A DNA stretch of 64,000 nt from Mercurialis annua. Taxonomy: Eukaryota; Streptophyta; Magnoliopsida; Malpighiales; Euphorbiaceae. Below are positions 35,698 to 45,834 of this stretch, piece by piece. The stretch spans positions 12,526,501 to 12,590,500 of the forward strand of contig NC_065576.1 of the NCBI RefSeq assembly GCF_937616625.2. The letters run 5' to 3'. Both the position numbers and the translations under genes were made by a program. Below the pieces are notes generated by a model. That model had not been told where the DNA came from, did not search any database, and saw nothing but the letters and a program-made list of their open reading frames with translations. How positions within the stretch are numbered: position 1 is the first letter of the stretch; every line of letters starts with the position of its first letter.

Positions 35698-36229
35698 TGT
35701 AATAACCCAAAAATTCTAAAATAAGAAAATCGTGCCACGAGTCCTAAAGTTTCGTAATTTGGACCAAGTAGGTCGGAAATGGACACCGAGATGAGAATTT
35801 TAAAAAATATGTTGGGAAATAATAATAGTTCAAAATGGGAATTATTATTATTAATAATAATTAAGGACTTAAGATATGTTGGGAAATAATAATGTATGTT
35901 TATTTGGATTCTGCTTTTAAAACCATTTGCTTTGTTTTGGAACGGGTTGTGCTAGGATGTAAGATATCACATGGTAAGACCCAAGTTCCAATGAAACATT
36001 TTCATGTTTTGAAATAGACGTTTGTATACGTCAAGTTGCGTAAACTTTTACTAAAATGTTTTATGTATGAAAAGTGTTTGTATGATTGGATATGCATATG
36101 AAATTATGAGCTTCTTTCTCACATTCTGTTTGCGAGAAATTCATATGTGTTTTTAAGGCTTGCTACGGGTTTTGGAACTACCATTCCCATTCTAGCGCTG
36201 GTCGCTGCTCGTAATTTTAGGTCGTGAAA
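35698..36229 (+). repeat. 3' LTR of the LARD-like element, internally deleted
   Basis: Only 532 bp remain, against about 2.6 kb in the 5' LTR. The first about 180 bp and last about 350 bp match the 5' LTR. At the join a word ATGTTGGGAAATAATAAT occurs twice (about 35812 and 35876), suggesting how the deletion formed. The end reads GTCGTGAAA (C to A). Confidence 0.88.
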
Positions 36230-36577
36230 GTTGATCCCGCGGGTCCGGCTCAACTTGAAGAAGAGGTTCAAGCGGCTACGGATCAAAAACAAGAGCAAAT
36301 TCCTCCTCCTCTTCCGGCTTTTGATCCTCAATATGCTCCTCCTCCCGGGTTAAGCACGGATCAAATGTTATGCCTTATTTATGGGAGAATGAATCTTGTA
36401 AAGACTAATGTGGACAACCGCTTCACATCACTTGAAACTAGGTTTGGTCGGATGGAAACCGATCTCGGTTATTTGAGAAATCGAGTTGACTCTCGATGGG
36501 GCGCACCTTCTCCACCTTCAGTTCATGGTGGTGATGAAGAAGAACTTGTGGATGATACCGAAAGTGAAGACTTTTGA
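36230..36577 (+). pseudogene. SIRE env-like ORF, part 3 (C-terminus)
   Basis: From the GTTGA duplication the frame reads PAGPAQLEEEVQAATDQ, a Pro-rich segment (PPPLPAFDPQYAPPPG), a heptad-like coiled-coil stretch (NRFTSLETRFGRMETDLGYL) and an acidic end DDTESEDF with stop TGA at 36575-36577. This end is intact, and in frame with part 2 when the insert is ignored. It is about 115 residues here, with no membrane segment. Confidence 0.75.
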
Positions 36578-36842
36578 TGACTACCCTTGCATTTCATTTA
36601 TTTGCATTTTATTTTACGTCTTTCAATGAAAATCTTTTGCATTGTTTTTTAGCCAAAAATGCCTTGTGTTTCAACTTGTTGTGAAATACAAGTGTTGTGT
36701 TATTATTTGCCTTGTAGTGTTGTGTTTTTATTTCCCTTGTATTATCTTTATGTGCAATTAATCAATATTTCATTTTTTGTGCCTTTATATATATGCCTTG
36801 ATATATTTGCCTTTGATATGCACTAATCCTTTTAGTTTTTGA

Positions 36843-37055
36843 CAAAGGGGGATAAGTATTGCCTTTAATACTTTCACTTCTCTTAAAATTGCAAAATTTT
36901 CCCAAATACCTAAATTTTTAAAATTTTAATGCTTTATGTCTTTAATGTTAATTTATATCTCTAGTGCAAAAAGTAAGGGGGAGTCAAAGTCTAGTTGAAC
37001 TCCCACAAACTGAGCAATTTATTTAAATTGATTATCAAAATCAAAAAGGGGGAGA
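36843..37055 (+). other. Repeated polypurine tracts of the SIRE element
   Basis: Three purine runs precede the 3' LTR: AAAGGGGGATAAG (about 36844-36856), AAGTAAGGGGGAG (about 36970-36983) and AAAAAGGGGGAGA (37043-37055), the last touching the LTR. Extra upstream tracts are common in SIRE-type elements. Confidence 0.65.
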
Positions 37056-37221
37056 TTGTTGGACCAAGTCCTTTTGATATCTTTAATTTTGACTTTGACA
37101 ATCAATTTAAGGGTTTCAATATTGTTTATTAGTATGTAGGAACCTATTAAAACCATCATGCAGTGATTCAGAGGTTTATAGCGACAATTGAGAATTTTAA
37201 TTATTGACTTTCCAGGAGAAA

Positions 37222-37502
37222 TGTCGCGCCCGCGACATTCTTGAGTCACGGGCGCGACATTTGAATAACGGGCTTGACTTAATAAAGTCACGGGCGCGAC
37301 AAGGAAGAATCTTATAGACTTATCAAAGGGAAATTGTCTCGGTCGCGACCTGAACCTGTCACGGGCGCGACGCTTGTTACCATTGGTATTGCAACGATTT
37401 TTTTTCAAATCCCTCACTGGCTGCATGACACTTGGCAAAGGATGATTGGAGAACGATGGAACCGTTATATCACGGGCGCGACATTGATGTCACGGGCGCG
37501 AT
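37222..37502. promoter_or_regulatory. Eight-copy GTCACGGGCGCGAC motif array in SIRE U3
   Basis: Units lie at about 37222-37237 (TGTCGCGCCCGCGACA, a near-perfect palindrome), 37245-37260, 37267-37278, 37287-37300, 37336-37350, 37358-37371, 37469-37484 and 37489-37502. Most fall in pairs about 20 bp apart. Strong CpG content stands out in AT-rich DNA. The array ends about 60 bp before the TATA box. Confidence 0.88.
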
Positions 37503-37563
37503 TATTCACTTTTCAGCAAAATGAAGTCTTCACTTGGAAGACTTAAAGAAGAGTTGTTGGGGT

Positions 37564-37574
37564 TATAAATACCC
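37564..37574 (+). promoter_or_regulatory. TATA box of SIRE LTR
   Basis: TATAAATACCC lies downstream of the eight-copy array inside the LTR. Confidence 0.7.
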
Positions 37575-37990
37575 TACAACCACAACAGTTATGTGGTTAG
37601 ACCCTCCAACATTAACAACAACTACAAGAATTCAATTATACTCTCCGTCTCTTATTAAATTGTGCATCATTAATTGATTGCTTTTCTTTGTTGTTGATAA
37701 TCAATTTTAATTTACCATTAGTGTTTGTAGGTTTGTGATTAGCCTTAAAAAATCACTTTGTGAGTTTGTGTTGAGCTCTAGAAATTTGTTGTAATAGTTA
37801 GGAGTTAAGCTTAAAACACACATCAGTGAATTTATTACAAATCCAATCTTTAATTGAGTAGTGGAGTAAAATCGGTTTGTGATTCGAATCACTCTAAATT
37901 GCTTGTGTTCTTTCTTGTATCTCTCAAACTCCAAACCAAACACTAATCAATTTTTAATTTCTAAAAATAACCTTATGCACCTCCCTCTAA

Positions 37991-38919
37991 TGTAGTATTT
38001 GAGATTTCAATAACATTAATATTTAAGAGTAAAGTACAACTCACAGATCGTTCTTCCTATATACGTTGATACGAAATTTTTAAAGTTCATATTCTGTCTT
38101 CTCCGAATGCTACAAATTCTTAAACTCCGATCCCCAAAATTTCAAAAACTTTAACCAAAGATTTCCGAGATAAGGATATTGACGAGAACGGCGAGAAAAT
38201 TGGTCAAAGCATGACGAACCGAACGAGTCGTTTTTGATAGAATTTTGCATATGATATATATTTCGGTAAAATTTAAAATAATAAAAATGGTAAAGTCAAA
38301 GAGCACGTCGATAGCTTCAATTTGACATAAAGCACGTTGATTTTTCATGTCGGTATTGAGAAATATCGACGAAATAAGAAAACGTGTTTTAGATTTTTTT
38401 GATTTCTATTTATAGGCATGTCTCTTGCCAGGTGTCACCGTGCATGTGCGCCACGTGTCGCCGTGGATGTGCTCCATGTGTCTCAGTGCAAGTGCGCCAT
38501 GTGTTGTTGTGCACGCGTGACACTTATCTACTCATATGCACGCCACATGTCCCCTAATTGCTATTTTCTTTATTCTTAATTTTTTACGTCCAAACTTCCG
38601 TATTTTGCCGTTTTAATTTCGTGGATTTTTCCGAAACTTTTAACTCTCCATTTAAAGATACATATTGATATATTAATTTAACCTATATTTCACCAAATGC
38701 TATTCTGCACGTGTATTTTACCCAATATGAATATTTATCCATTTATACATAATTATAACCCCAAACTTAATTATATCTCATTCTTAAATCATAATTTATT
38801 TATATTATTAACATATTCAATTTATTTTTATATCAAACACGACACATATTTCATCGGACATTAAACGATACATGTATCACACGTCAGATTCTTATGTCAT
38901 AATAGTGAGGGATGTTACA
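37991..38919 (-). repeat. LTR on minus strand with 23-bp G-box repeats
   Basis: Minus strand: start TGTAACATCCCTCAC at 38919, TATA box CCTATAAATAG at about 38406-38416, end near ACTACA at 37991. It resembles gypsy LTRs (TGTAACATCCC start). No matching second LTR or duplication was found; the start abuts a LINE fragment. The far end is a guess. Confidence 0.55.
38428..38554. repeat. 23-bp tandem repeats with G-box core, upstream of LTR TATA
   Basis: Five consecutive units of exactly 23 bp (38428, 38451, 38474, 38497, 38520) plus a partial one, each beginning like CCAYGTGTC. The second contains CACGTG (38452-38457). In the minus sense they end about 12 bp before the TATA box. Confidence 0.85.
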
Positions 38920-39417
38920 GGCCTGGCCTATCGAGGATGCGTTTGAGCATCTCCACATCAATCACAAATAGATATGGCAAAATGGTGTTCCCCTGCCGAA
39001 CTCCTCTCCTCAGATCAATCGGATCAACCAAGATACCATTTACCAACAAAGCTGTAATAGCAGAGGAAAGACAAACAAACATCCATTCTATTTATTTATC
39101 TAGAAAGTTCATACATCTCATGACCTCAAGTGAATACCCTTAATGAAAATCAAGTTTTAAAACGAGAAGTTTATCTTTCCTCCTGTTTACCAAATGAATT
39201 AATTCATTGGCAATCATAAAACACTCCAAGATTCTTCTACCTTTCAAAAAGGCATGTTGATTATCGGAGACTACTATATTGATTGACGACGCTAACTTCA
39301 GAGAAAGGGTCTTAGATAACAGCTTAAAAAATCATTAACTAGACTAATGGGTCTGTAGTCTTTGATATTTGTTGACCCTGCCACCTTTGTAACCAGAACC
39401 ATAAAAGAAGTGTTTAT
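38920..39417 (-). pseudogene. LINE (L1-type) reverse transcriptase fragment
   Basis: The minus strand gives KDYRPISLVN, NIVVSDNQHAFLKGRRILEC, then after frame breaks LLVLKLDF and, near 38990, LRRGVRQGNTILPYLFVI. These are the ordered RT blocks of plant L1-type LINEs. The YADD active-site block is missing (the fragment stops before it), and stops interrupt the frame. It is fused in one open frame with the gypsy fragment at about 39417. Confidence 0.85.
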
Positions 39418-40411
39418 ACTTTTCGGTAAGGTTTTTTTATCTTCTGGTAGGTTCCCACTTTCCATGTAAATTATGATGTGCTCCATCCATTGATCTAGTG
39501 GATTGATCAGGAATGTTACTTTGGGGTTTTGGATGCTACTGAAATGTTGGACCGATGATGGTATGCCCGGTATTGTTTCTTTGGCTGCTCCTGCTTTGGC
39601 CAACATATCTGCTTCCTTGTTCTCTTCTCTAGGTATTTACTCTAGTTCCCGTTTTCCACCTTCCTCGGAAATATTTGCGAGCAGTTCCTTGACTCGGTCA
39701 ACATATCTTTTCATTTCCGGATTGCTAACTTCGAAAAATCTGAGGACTCAGTTAACCACTAGTTGAGTATCGCTCTGAATTTTGATGCGCTCTGCCTTCA
39801 GTATTGTTTCCATTCTCAACCCTGCTATCAAAGCCTCGTATTATGTCGAGTTTTTGGTGCTTGAAAAATTTAGATTGACCGAGTGTTGCATTTTGATTGT
39901 ATGCGGCCCTTTCAATATCATGCATGCCCCTGATCCGGTCATGTTTGATGCTCCATCTACTTGCAACACCCAACTGATCATACTCTCGTCTACTTCGGCA
40001 AGTTGATCATGTGTTGTTGTTTCAACCACAAAGTCTGCCAGGATATGAGCTTTCATTGTTGTTCTCGGTGCGTATCTGATGTCATATGATCCTATCATGA
40101 CAGACCAATTGATTAGTCTTCCTGATGTTTCTGGTCTTCCTAGGGCTTTTTTTTCAGTGGTTGGTTTGTTCGAACTATCACCGTGTGAGCCTGAAGTACC
40201 TCTTAAGCTTTTCTACCGTTAACAGCAGTGCAAATGCAAATTTCTCGATTTTGCTATATCTGAGCTCGGGCCCCTTTAACACTTTGCTTGTGTAGTACAC
40301 CGGTTTCTGGTCTCCTTCTTCTTCTTTTACGAGCACTGATACTATTGTCTCATTGGTGACACTCAGATACAAGTGTAGTATTCTCCTGCTTCGGGACTTG
40401 TGAACAAACAA
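39418..40411 (-). pseudogene. Tat-type gypsy fragment: RNase H, second RNase H, integrase start
   Basis: Minus strand from 40411: KPVYYTSKVLKGPELRYSKI (RNase H), then SYDIRYAPRTTMKAHILADF and LQVDGASNMTGSGACMIL, the DGA-type start of the second RNase H, then after breaks the linker QWMEHIIIYMESGNLPEDKK that precedes integrase. Frameshifts occur near 40100 and 39840. No LTR or RT accompanies it. Confidence 0.83.
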
Positions 40412-42419
40412 ACATCGAAACTAGTCGAGGTCTTCACGGAAGTTATAGGTGGGAATATGGAGTATACAAATGTAGAATTTGTTTCGGGTTTCGACTACTA
40501 TACATGCTCTGTTTTGGAGCATGAAACAACAGCTGTAGAGGGCTGTTTTCCAACCTAAAAATAACAGTTTTGAGGAACCAACTTCAGGATAAATTCTCAC
40601 CTTAGGACTATAATTTCAGTCTAGAACCTAAATAAAAGTTGTAGACGGGATTACGGACTATAAGGGTGTCAAGTTTGTTTGGTACTCGGGTTATTTTACG
40701 AGAACGTTTTAATAACCCGAAGTCGGCTAATTAGCCCGTTTTGGGAAAACTAGTTTTAATTAACGAAATGCAAACCCGTTAATTATTTGACTTACGAATT
40801 GACGTTTCGAGTTAGGATTAATGGTAAATCATGGAAAAGTGATATAAAAAATTAGTTATTGAACCAGCTCGATAACTAATTTATTTTAGCTGATTGGATA
40901 GGTAATAAATAACATTTGGACTAATGTTATTTAATAAACGGAATTATTAGTAAAAAGTAATCATTTAATTTCGGGATAGATACGATGTGGTAGAATTTAA
41001 TTGTTATGTGATTTATAATCAATATGCCTTTAGATTAGAATACGTTCTAATCGACAATAGTTATCGTATTTGCATAGACCCGGCGAGGCAACTATCGACG
41101 GAACATGGAACTCGAGGAGCGTGAGATCGCTTTGTTTAATTTGGATGTTCGGGATTAGCAAGTAGTGAGTTTATATTTATATTGTCGTTTATTAATAATT
41201 TCATCGTTTTTATAAAATACTTTTATGAACTTCTTAATGCATTAAATGTTTTGAAACCTAATATAGATTCGATGGAACAAGCTAACTATTAGGCATCAAT
41301 AGAACTGTGTGTACACCAGTTATGACAAACTCAATAAACATAAGCTATGAATGATAGTATATTATACATACATAATGTACAACCAATAATGAATAATTTA
41401 TAAAGCCATAAAGAATCCCTCTTTAAGATCGATTGATGCTAGTTTAACTCGGTGGAACCATCTCGGCACTGCATCAGGAAATGATGAATGCTAGTTGAAC
41501 TCAGTGGAACCATCTCGGGACTGCATTAATCGAGATACGAGGTTAACTCGGTAGAACCATCTCGGGACCTGTATCTCCCAGTTAACTCGGTCGAACCATC
41601 CCGGGACTTGGGACCAATAAGTAAGCTTTGAATGAACAAGTAAGAGATACGAACATAATAAGAAACATAATGAGTACGAAACATAATGATTATAGGGTTT
41701 CATCTAGTTCAGTATTTGGATGCCTATAAAGGTACTTGTTTTTAATTAATTTCTTCAGTATTATATGAACTCACACAGCGTTAGCTAACCCCCGCAGTGT
41801 TTTGTTTCAGGGAAAAGTATTTTGAAGTATTGGACTTCAATTCTTGTTAGTATATGGGTCGGGTGATACGCTTAATTTATATAGTACCTTTTCTAAATAT
41901 AATATGTGTATTTTATATTATTTTAAGGATATTATGCTCGGAAAGGTGTTATTTTGTAGGCGGTATATGCAAGAAATCCATGAAACAAGAATCAAAGGAA
42001 ATTGCAAAGAAACGAAGAAAATATATTGAATTGGTGCTTGTTTATTAACCGGTTGTTTTATCCTTTTTCAAGACCTCAAATTAGAAAATATTCTTCATAT
42101 GAATTGTAGTAGACATCCTAACCTTTCCAAAACATCAAGAATTACATCATTCGGAGTTGTCTAACTCAGGTTATGAAGTTTTGAAGATTGGAAAAACTGC
42201 ATGTTGCATTAGTTTACTTACAGATTTGACCCTTCTGCCTTAATTTGATATTTCGGAACCCTTAGAGATCTCTGATGAATTTCTATAATCCATATAAAAT
42301 AAACTAGACATCTCAAGCTTTCCAATGAATCAAGAACCAAGTCATTTGGATGTGTGTGCAAGGAGTTATGGATTTTCGAGGTTGCTGGTCGCGCAAAAGA
42401 TATTGGCGCGCGGCACAAA

Positions 42420-42575
42420 TGAGGAACTCGTCGGGATTGCTCTCTGGAATGAATGTTGGGCGAATTTTAGGGAAGTGCCGAGCGGCAAAATGGGGGAACT
42501 CGCCGCGGACACCTGAGAATGTAAAATTGACCGAAAAACTCATCCGGAACGCGCTAAACTCATCGGGGATCAATC
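42420..42575. repeat. AACTCRYCGG motif cluster in solo LTR U3
   Basis: Words GGAACTCGTCGGGA (42423), GGGAACTCGCCGCGGA (about 42494), AAACTCATCCGGAA (about 42537) and AAACTCATCGGGGA (about 42557) recur within 150 bp in GC-richer sequence, about 180 bp before a TATA box. Confidence 0.55.
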
Positions 42576-43654
42576 ATAGTTCGACTTGGACTTGTTTTAC
42601 AACATAATAGGTGGAACCTTCTACTTCTAAAAGGTTGAGAGCATTAAAGATCAAAGTTCAATTTGAATTAGGAGTGTTTCTCAACACTTGATCTTAATCC
42701 TAAAAGGAGATTGACTTAGGGCAAAACTCAAAGTTTCAAGACCTCTATAAATAGAGCTCAACTCAAGACTATTCAATCATTCAATTCATTATGTAAATAC
42801 ATCATTCTATTCTTTGTTTATTAATTTAGTTTAGTTTAGTTTTAATTTTTAGAATAGTTGTTCTTTAGCTTAGCTTGTAAAATCATCCAAGCACAATTTG
42901 GATTTCAAGATTTCATTGAAGAAGATTATTTTCAAGCCAAATCAAGTTTGATTTCTTCTCCATTCTATTTAATTATGCAATTCTTATTTGTTTACTTGTT
43001 TCCTTTTACTATGTCTAGCTAATTTAATTAATCTAGAGTATTGTAAGTAGTATGGGTGTATGATTTAAATCCTAAAAACTAATTTACATATCTTTATTTA
43101 TTCTTGCAATTCTTATTATTGGGATTAATGCTTGTAATAACTTGATCACCAATTACATGATTGAAAATCGATTTGTGAGTAAGCGTCATTAAAGCAAGTT
43201 GGTTGGAAAAGGTAATAAGAACGTAGTTATAAAACATGAGTCCGTCCACTATGTTTGCGTTGCGTGGCGTGTGAGGATAACTTTTCTTAATGCTTTGTTT
43301 ATTATTGTTGGATTATTTTCTATTGTCCTCTAAGCCGTGACAGTAAGGACGATTCAGGGTAATCGGGTTATAAACAACAGGTTAACATCGTCTACGAAAT
43401 AGGGGGTTAACGAGGTTAGATCTATCTGCCATTGTAAAGAATGATTAAAATTAGGATTGATTGAATTAGAATTGTAAGGCATCAAGAACCCATATGAAAG
43501 CAATATTTTAGGTTGGTTGTTATTATTGTTTGTTTTTATTATTTGTTATTTTCTATTTTTCTTAGTTTAATTTAAAATACAAAAACACTTCATCTTTAAT
43601 TGCTCAAATAATAGTTTAGCTAACTATTTTGGTACTACTACTAAAATGCTGCTT

Positions 43655-44080
43655 TTTAGCGACGGATTTTTCCGTCGCTAAAAAGCAGAATTCCGTCGGG
43701 AAATGGTTTCCCGACGGATTTGCCGACGGGCTGAGTCCGTCGGCAATTGTGGCGTCGCTAATTGAATTAGCGACGCCATAAAAACGTCCGTCGCTAAATG
43801 GCGCATGGCCGTCGCCAAACGCGTCGCCAAACGACGCGTTTGGCGACGAGCCATGATGTATTTGGCGACGGATATAGTCCGTCGCCAAATGGTGAAGGAC
43901 AAAATCCGTCGCCACAACTGTCGCCAATTGGCGACAGATTTGGCGACGGATTATGTCCGTCGCCATTTGGCGACGGACTATATCCGTCGGGAAATGGTTT
44001 ATTCAACCAACGTTTTCACGTTTAGCGACGGATATAATCCGTCGCTAAACGTTATTATTCCGTCGCCAAAATGACAAATT
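43655..44080. repeat. Left subterminal GACGG repeat array of CACTA 1
   Basis: Many copies of TTTGGCGACGGAT, CCGTCGCCAAAT and TTAGCGACGG occur in both orientations; these are the expected transposase binding repeats. They create overlapping open frames on both strands that are not genes. Confidence 0.88.
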
Positions 44081-44260
44081 CCGGGCTAAATTTTTTTTTC
44101 CTGGATTTTTAATTAAATACAAATCCTGTTTAAATACACAAATTGCAGAAAAGACAAACAACACATAAAATACAAAAGCATCTAATATATATATATATAT
44201 GTATATAACGTACGATACATGAAAATCGTATACAAAAAACGTCCCTACACTACAGTACTA

Positions 44261-45363
44261 CAAATCTGTGACGTCGTCATCTGGGACAACGTCGTCAGTA
44301 GCCGGTGGAGGCGGTGGAGCCGGTGGAGGCGGTGGTGGAGGAGTGGGTAGCACATCTCCCGGGGCTCGCTGCTGCATCTGCTGCATCGCCGCTGCAACCG
44401 CAATCTGGACCTGATCACGGATCGTATCCGCAAACTGAGCGATGAGATCAGTACGGAACCTCGCATCGGCGGCTGGCGACATGGTCTGAGAGGAGCTTCC
44501 GGCTCGTCTACTAGAAGTACCTTGCTGCGAGGCTACGTACTCAGAACCAAATGAGCCTAATCCGTAGATACGCCGCTTCCTCACCCCCTCAACAGCAAGA
44601 TAAACTTCGTCCGGATCCACTGGGGTAGATGTTGTACTCCCCTCGGTTGTCTGTGTAGCGCCCAGCATCTCCTGCTCAAAACGCTCCTACAAAAACAATT
44701 TAAAACAATTATTTTCATATGAATTACGTGTTTCAAACAACTTAAACATTAATTTTAATAAAAATTCGGCAGCATTTCGTTTATAAAATGAACATCACCC
44801 ATTTTTCAGGGAAATCCTGCAAACTTCAAATCGTACAAAATAACATATATCAACAACCAAACCACTTAATTGAAAGGAACAACAAAGATACCTAATTCAA
44901 ATAAAATAAATTACGTGTTTGAACAATTGAGCTATTATATTCAAACTATTTAACTACTTAAACTATTTGAATACTACTTTCAACAATAAAATTTTAAAAA
45001 AATACTTACAGCCGCAATCCTCGCGCGCTCATCCACGAATCGGGTCGGGTCAGCCTTCAGAGTGTGCATCCTCTTATGCACCTCAGCATGTGTCGGCTCG
45101 CGCCCCAGCTCCCTAGCCTGCCAAACAAATTTAGTAATTATAAGTTCATTTAACAAAAAAATATAACATAAAATACTATAATAATTAAAATAAAAGATAA
45201 ATACCAAAACAGCCTTATGCTTCAAAGCAGACATCGACCCTCCAGTATGTCGAACCGGTCCAGTGCCAGCTCCGGCCGGCTCGCTCATCCGATTGGCCCG
45301 CGCCTGGGACGATTTCTTCTTCGCCTCATCAGAGTCCCAAACTCTCTCCCAGGCCCGCCATCC
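44261..45363 (-). pseudogene. CACTA-associated gene (Ptta/En/Spm type), 3-exon remnant
   Basis: Exon 1 (to 45205) has WRAWERVWDSDEAKKKSSQA, NRMSEP and HTGGSMSALKH; donor GTATTT. Exon 2 (45117-45010, 108 bp) has ARELGREPTHAEVHKRMHTL and RFVDERARIAA, with acceptor TTGGCAG and donor GTAAGT. Exon 3 (44686-44261) has ERFEQEMLGA, YLAVEGVRKRRIYGLGSFGS, a Gln-rich segment, a run of prolines and an acidic end with stop. This is the second gene of plant CACTA elements (Ptta/En/Spm family). The 5' part runs into the subterminal repeats at about 45365, so it is truncated. Splice sites look intact. Confidence 0.82.
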
Positions 45364-45364
45364 A

Positions 45365-45505
45365 CTAATTGGGATTTGGCGACGGATTTTGAATCCGTCG
45401 CCGAAATCCGTCGGCAACGGATTTTGAATCCGTCGCCAAAATCCGTCGGCAACGTACATTTAGCGACGGATTTTGGATCCGTCGCCAAAATCCGTCGCTA
45501 AAAAG
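45365..45505. repeat. Right subterminal GACGG repeat array of CACTA 1
   Basis: Repeated GGCGACGGATTTTGAATCC and CCGTCGCCAAAATCCGTC units, matching the left array in kind. They directly abut the truncated gene remnant. Confidence 0.88.
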
Positions 45506-45834
45506 GACTTTTCCAGTAGTGTACTAGATTCATTCTTTGTGGGTTCGACACTCTACTTACTCTTTATTACTTAATCACGATATTGTATACTTGCAATTTT
45601 GTGCATCATCGAGTCGTCCATGACGGATTGACGCGAACCTAATTACCCAATATGAGTTTGCATGGGAGAGTGTTGTAACTTTTTAATGAAAGGTTGCAAC
45701 TCCATAAAAGGTGGTAACCTATTGGAAAGTTACACCTATTCATGTCACCCGATTGATGTTTATATATATGTATTCTATTACACATCAAACTAATTAATTG
45801 ATTCATAATCAAACACTCCCAAAATATATATCAA

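Larger units (their letters stand above)
28115..36229 (+). mobile_element. Pol-less LTR retrotransposon (LARD-like) with Tekay-like termini
   Basis: The two LTRs begin TGTAATAACCCAAAAATTC (28115 and 35698) and end GGTCGTGACA/GGTCGTGAAA. Perfect 5-bp duplications GTTGA flank it (28110-28114, 36230-36234). The 5' LTR holds an Athila solo LTR. After it a decayed primer site resembles TTGGTATCAGAGCC. The internal 3.2 kb has no RT, RNase H or integrase; a short frame at 33136-33372 is unassigned. A GAGGACGAA box and GGTGGGGTGAA precede the 3' LTR. Large non-coding interior plus chromovirus-like ends suggests a non-autonomous derivative. Confidence 0.87.
17807..37949 (+). mobile_element. SIRE-like Ty1/copia element, 5'-truncated and split by nested insertions
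   Basis: Pieces in order: end of RNase H (17807-18325), linker with promoter-like array, env-like ORF in three parts (18975-19656, 27887-28114, 36230-36577), polypurine tracts, 3' LTR (37057-37949). Copia pol followed by a further ORF before the 3' LTR is the SIRE arrangement. Two large insertions interrupt the extra ORF; the coding frame becomes continuous across the second when the insert and one 5-bp target copy are ignored. The 5' side is cut at the Tekay LTR. Confidence 0.85.
37057..37949 (+). repeat. 3' LTR of SIRE-like element
   Basis: It starts TGTTGGACCAAG right after the polypurine tract; the end is placed at ACACTAATCA (37949) from resemblance to SIRE LTR ends, not from a second copy. 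It contains eight GTCACGGGCGCGAC-type motifs (37222-37502) and TATAAATACCC at 37564-37574. Confidence 0.78.
43636..45521 (-). mobile_element. CACTA (En/Spm) deletion derivative, 1.9 kb
   Basis: The left end TACTACTAAAATG (first base C to T) and right end CAGTAGTG form CACTA-type terminal repeats, with a TAC duplication (43633-43635, 45522-45524). Subterminal arrays of GCGACGGATT/CCGTCGCTAAA units at both ends are typical. It carries a three-exon remnant of the small CACTA-associated gene on the minus strand but no main transposase, so it is non-autonomous. Confidence 0.92.
41864..45608 (+). repeat. Solo LTR (unassigned gypsy-like) nested in copia LTR, with CACTA inside
   Basis: It starts TGATACGC and ends TTTTGTGCATCA; flanks TCGGG (41859-41863) and TCGAG (45609-45613) are a 5-bp duplication with one change. 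Without the CACTA it is about 1.86 kb. The end GTGGGTTCGACACTC…ACTTGCAATTTTGTGCATCA resembles Athila/Tat LTR ends. A cluster of AACTCGYCGG-type words (42420-42575) lies upstream of TATAAATAGAG (about 42749). Confidence 0.82.

Noticed and set aside
37222..37502. Second CRISPR-like or satellite reading of the GGGCGCGAC repeats
   Set aside because: Spacing varies, units occur inside LTRs, and the host is a plant.
43616..44074. Overlapping open frames on both strands rich in RRQ, ATD, GDG words
   Set aside because: They are translations of the CACTA subterminal repeats, not genes; the same holds for 45217-45501.
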